A stretch of DNA of 6,175 bases. Source: Lachnospiraceae bacterium (lineage in GTDB: Bacteria > Bacillota_A > Clostridia > Lachnospirales > Lachnospiraceae). This document shows, one piece after another, positions 5,868 through 6,175 of the stretch. The translations under genes were made by a program, and so were the position numbers. Within the stretch, counting starts at the first letter, position 1. The number at the start of each line of letters is the position of its first letter. The stretch covers positions 1 through 6,175 of the forward strand of contig JAFQDI010000148.1 in the NCBI GenBank assembly GCA_017416055.1, written 5' to 3'. The notes beneath the pieces are model-generated. The model made no database searches, was not told the DNA's origin, and worked only from the letters and a program-made list of their open reading frames with translations.

Positions 5868-6175
5868 ATGCAGCTGATTATAGAAAATTTATCGAAGAAT
5901 TTTGAGAAAAAGGAGGTTCTTCGCGGAATTCATTTTACGTTTGAAAGTGGCAAAATTTATGGACTATTGGGAAGAAACGGAGCCGGAAAAACCACGCTGT
6001 TCAACTGTATTAACCGGGATTTGAAGGCAGAGAGCGGAAAATTTTGGCTGGAAGAGAATGGAGAACGCAGGGCAATCAGTGCGGAGGACATCGGTTACGT
6101 GCTGTCCACACCGACTGTTCCGGAGTTTCTGACTGGGAGAGAGTTTCTCAAATTTTTCATTGACATCCATGAGGG
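5868..6175 (+). CDS. ABC transporter ATP-binding protein, N-terminal part (3' end outside window)
   Basis: The first 102 residues are present. The ATG at 5868 follows GGAGGA (5855-5860) by seven bases. The protein starts like a typical nucleotide-binding subunit: LIIENLSKNFEKKEVLRGI, an aromatic A-loop position at Phe12, and a perfect Walker A GLLGRNGAGKTTL (residues 32-44, Lys41). The segment normally holding the Q-loop reads IGYVLSTPTVPEFLTG (about 75-90) with no Gln. The Walker B and signature lie beyond the right edge. This resembles the ABC-2 type exporters or uncharacterised Firmicute ABC systems, whose permease would be expected downstream. It would act at the inner face of the membrane, powering transport; the substrate is unknown. 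The 23-base gap behind the pseudouridine synthase gene suggests the two may be cotranscribed, although their functions are unrelated. Confidence 0.93.
   Translation, partial: MQLIIENLSKNFEKKEVLRGIHFTFESGKIYGLLGRNGAGKTTLFNCINRDLKAESGKFWLEENGERRAISAEDIGYVLSTPTVPEFLTGREFLKFFIDIHE

Overview
The window looks like chromosomal DNA of a low-to-mid GC Gram-positive bacterium, most likely Clostridia and plausibly Lachnospiraceae. This is inferred from strong GGAGG-type ribosome sites, sigma-A-like promoters, a PadR/DUF2812 gene pair, an ABC-class ATPase of the PF09818 type, and an RluA/RluD-type synthase carrying GRLD instead of HRLD at its catalytic motif. All six recognisable genes lie on the + strand and occupy nearly the whole window. 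The longest non-coding gap is about 165 bases. I see no tRNA, rRNA, CRISPR array or insertion sequence.

Layout. Positions 1-590 hold the 3' part of an AAA/ABC-like ATPase whose Walker A lies off the left edge. Positions 654-1061 encode a 135-residue membrane protein with a highly charged tail, closed by a clear intrinsic terminator (1097-1133). Positions 1155-1211 form a compact control region: a fully consensus TTGACA-17-TATAAT promoter in which two arms of a 17-bp perfect inverted repeat flank and overlap the core elements. It drives a short PadR regulator (1227-1535) and a 448-residue DUF2812 membrane protein (1593-2939). A new extended -10 promoter (2973-3001) precedes a 579-residue PF09818 ATPase (3067-4806). 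An interrupted hairpin with a GGAGG in its loop lies ahead of an RluD-like pseudouridine synthase (4906-5844). The synthase is followed after 23 bases by the start of an ABC-transporter ATP-binding subunit that runs off the right edge.

How the genes work together. The most coherent unit is the PadR-DUF2812 pair. The regulator very probably represses its own promoter through the TATCGATA-type repeats. The membrane protein has a predicted N-in/C-out topology with five membrane segments and a large outer domain, which would suit sensing or responding to an envelope signal; that role is inference. The other genes look like ordinary chromosomal neighbours. I do not see a clear undescribed multi-gene system; the most worthwhile points are the PadR operator geometry, the architecture of the DUF2812 protein and the unusual leader of the pseudouridine synthase gene.
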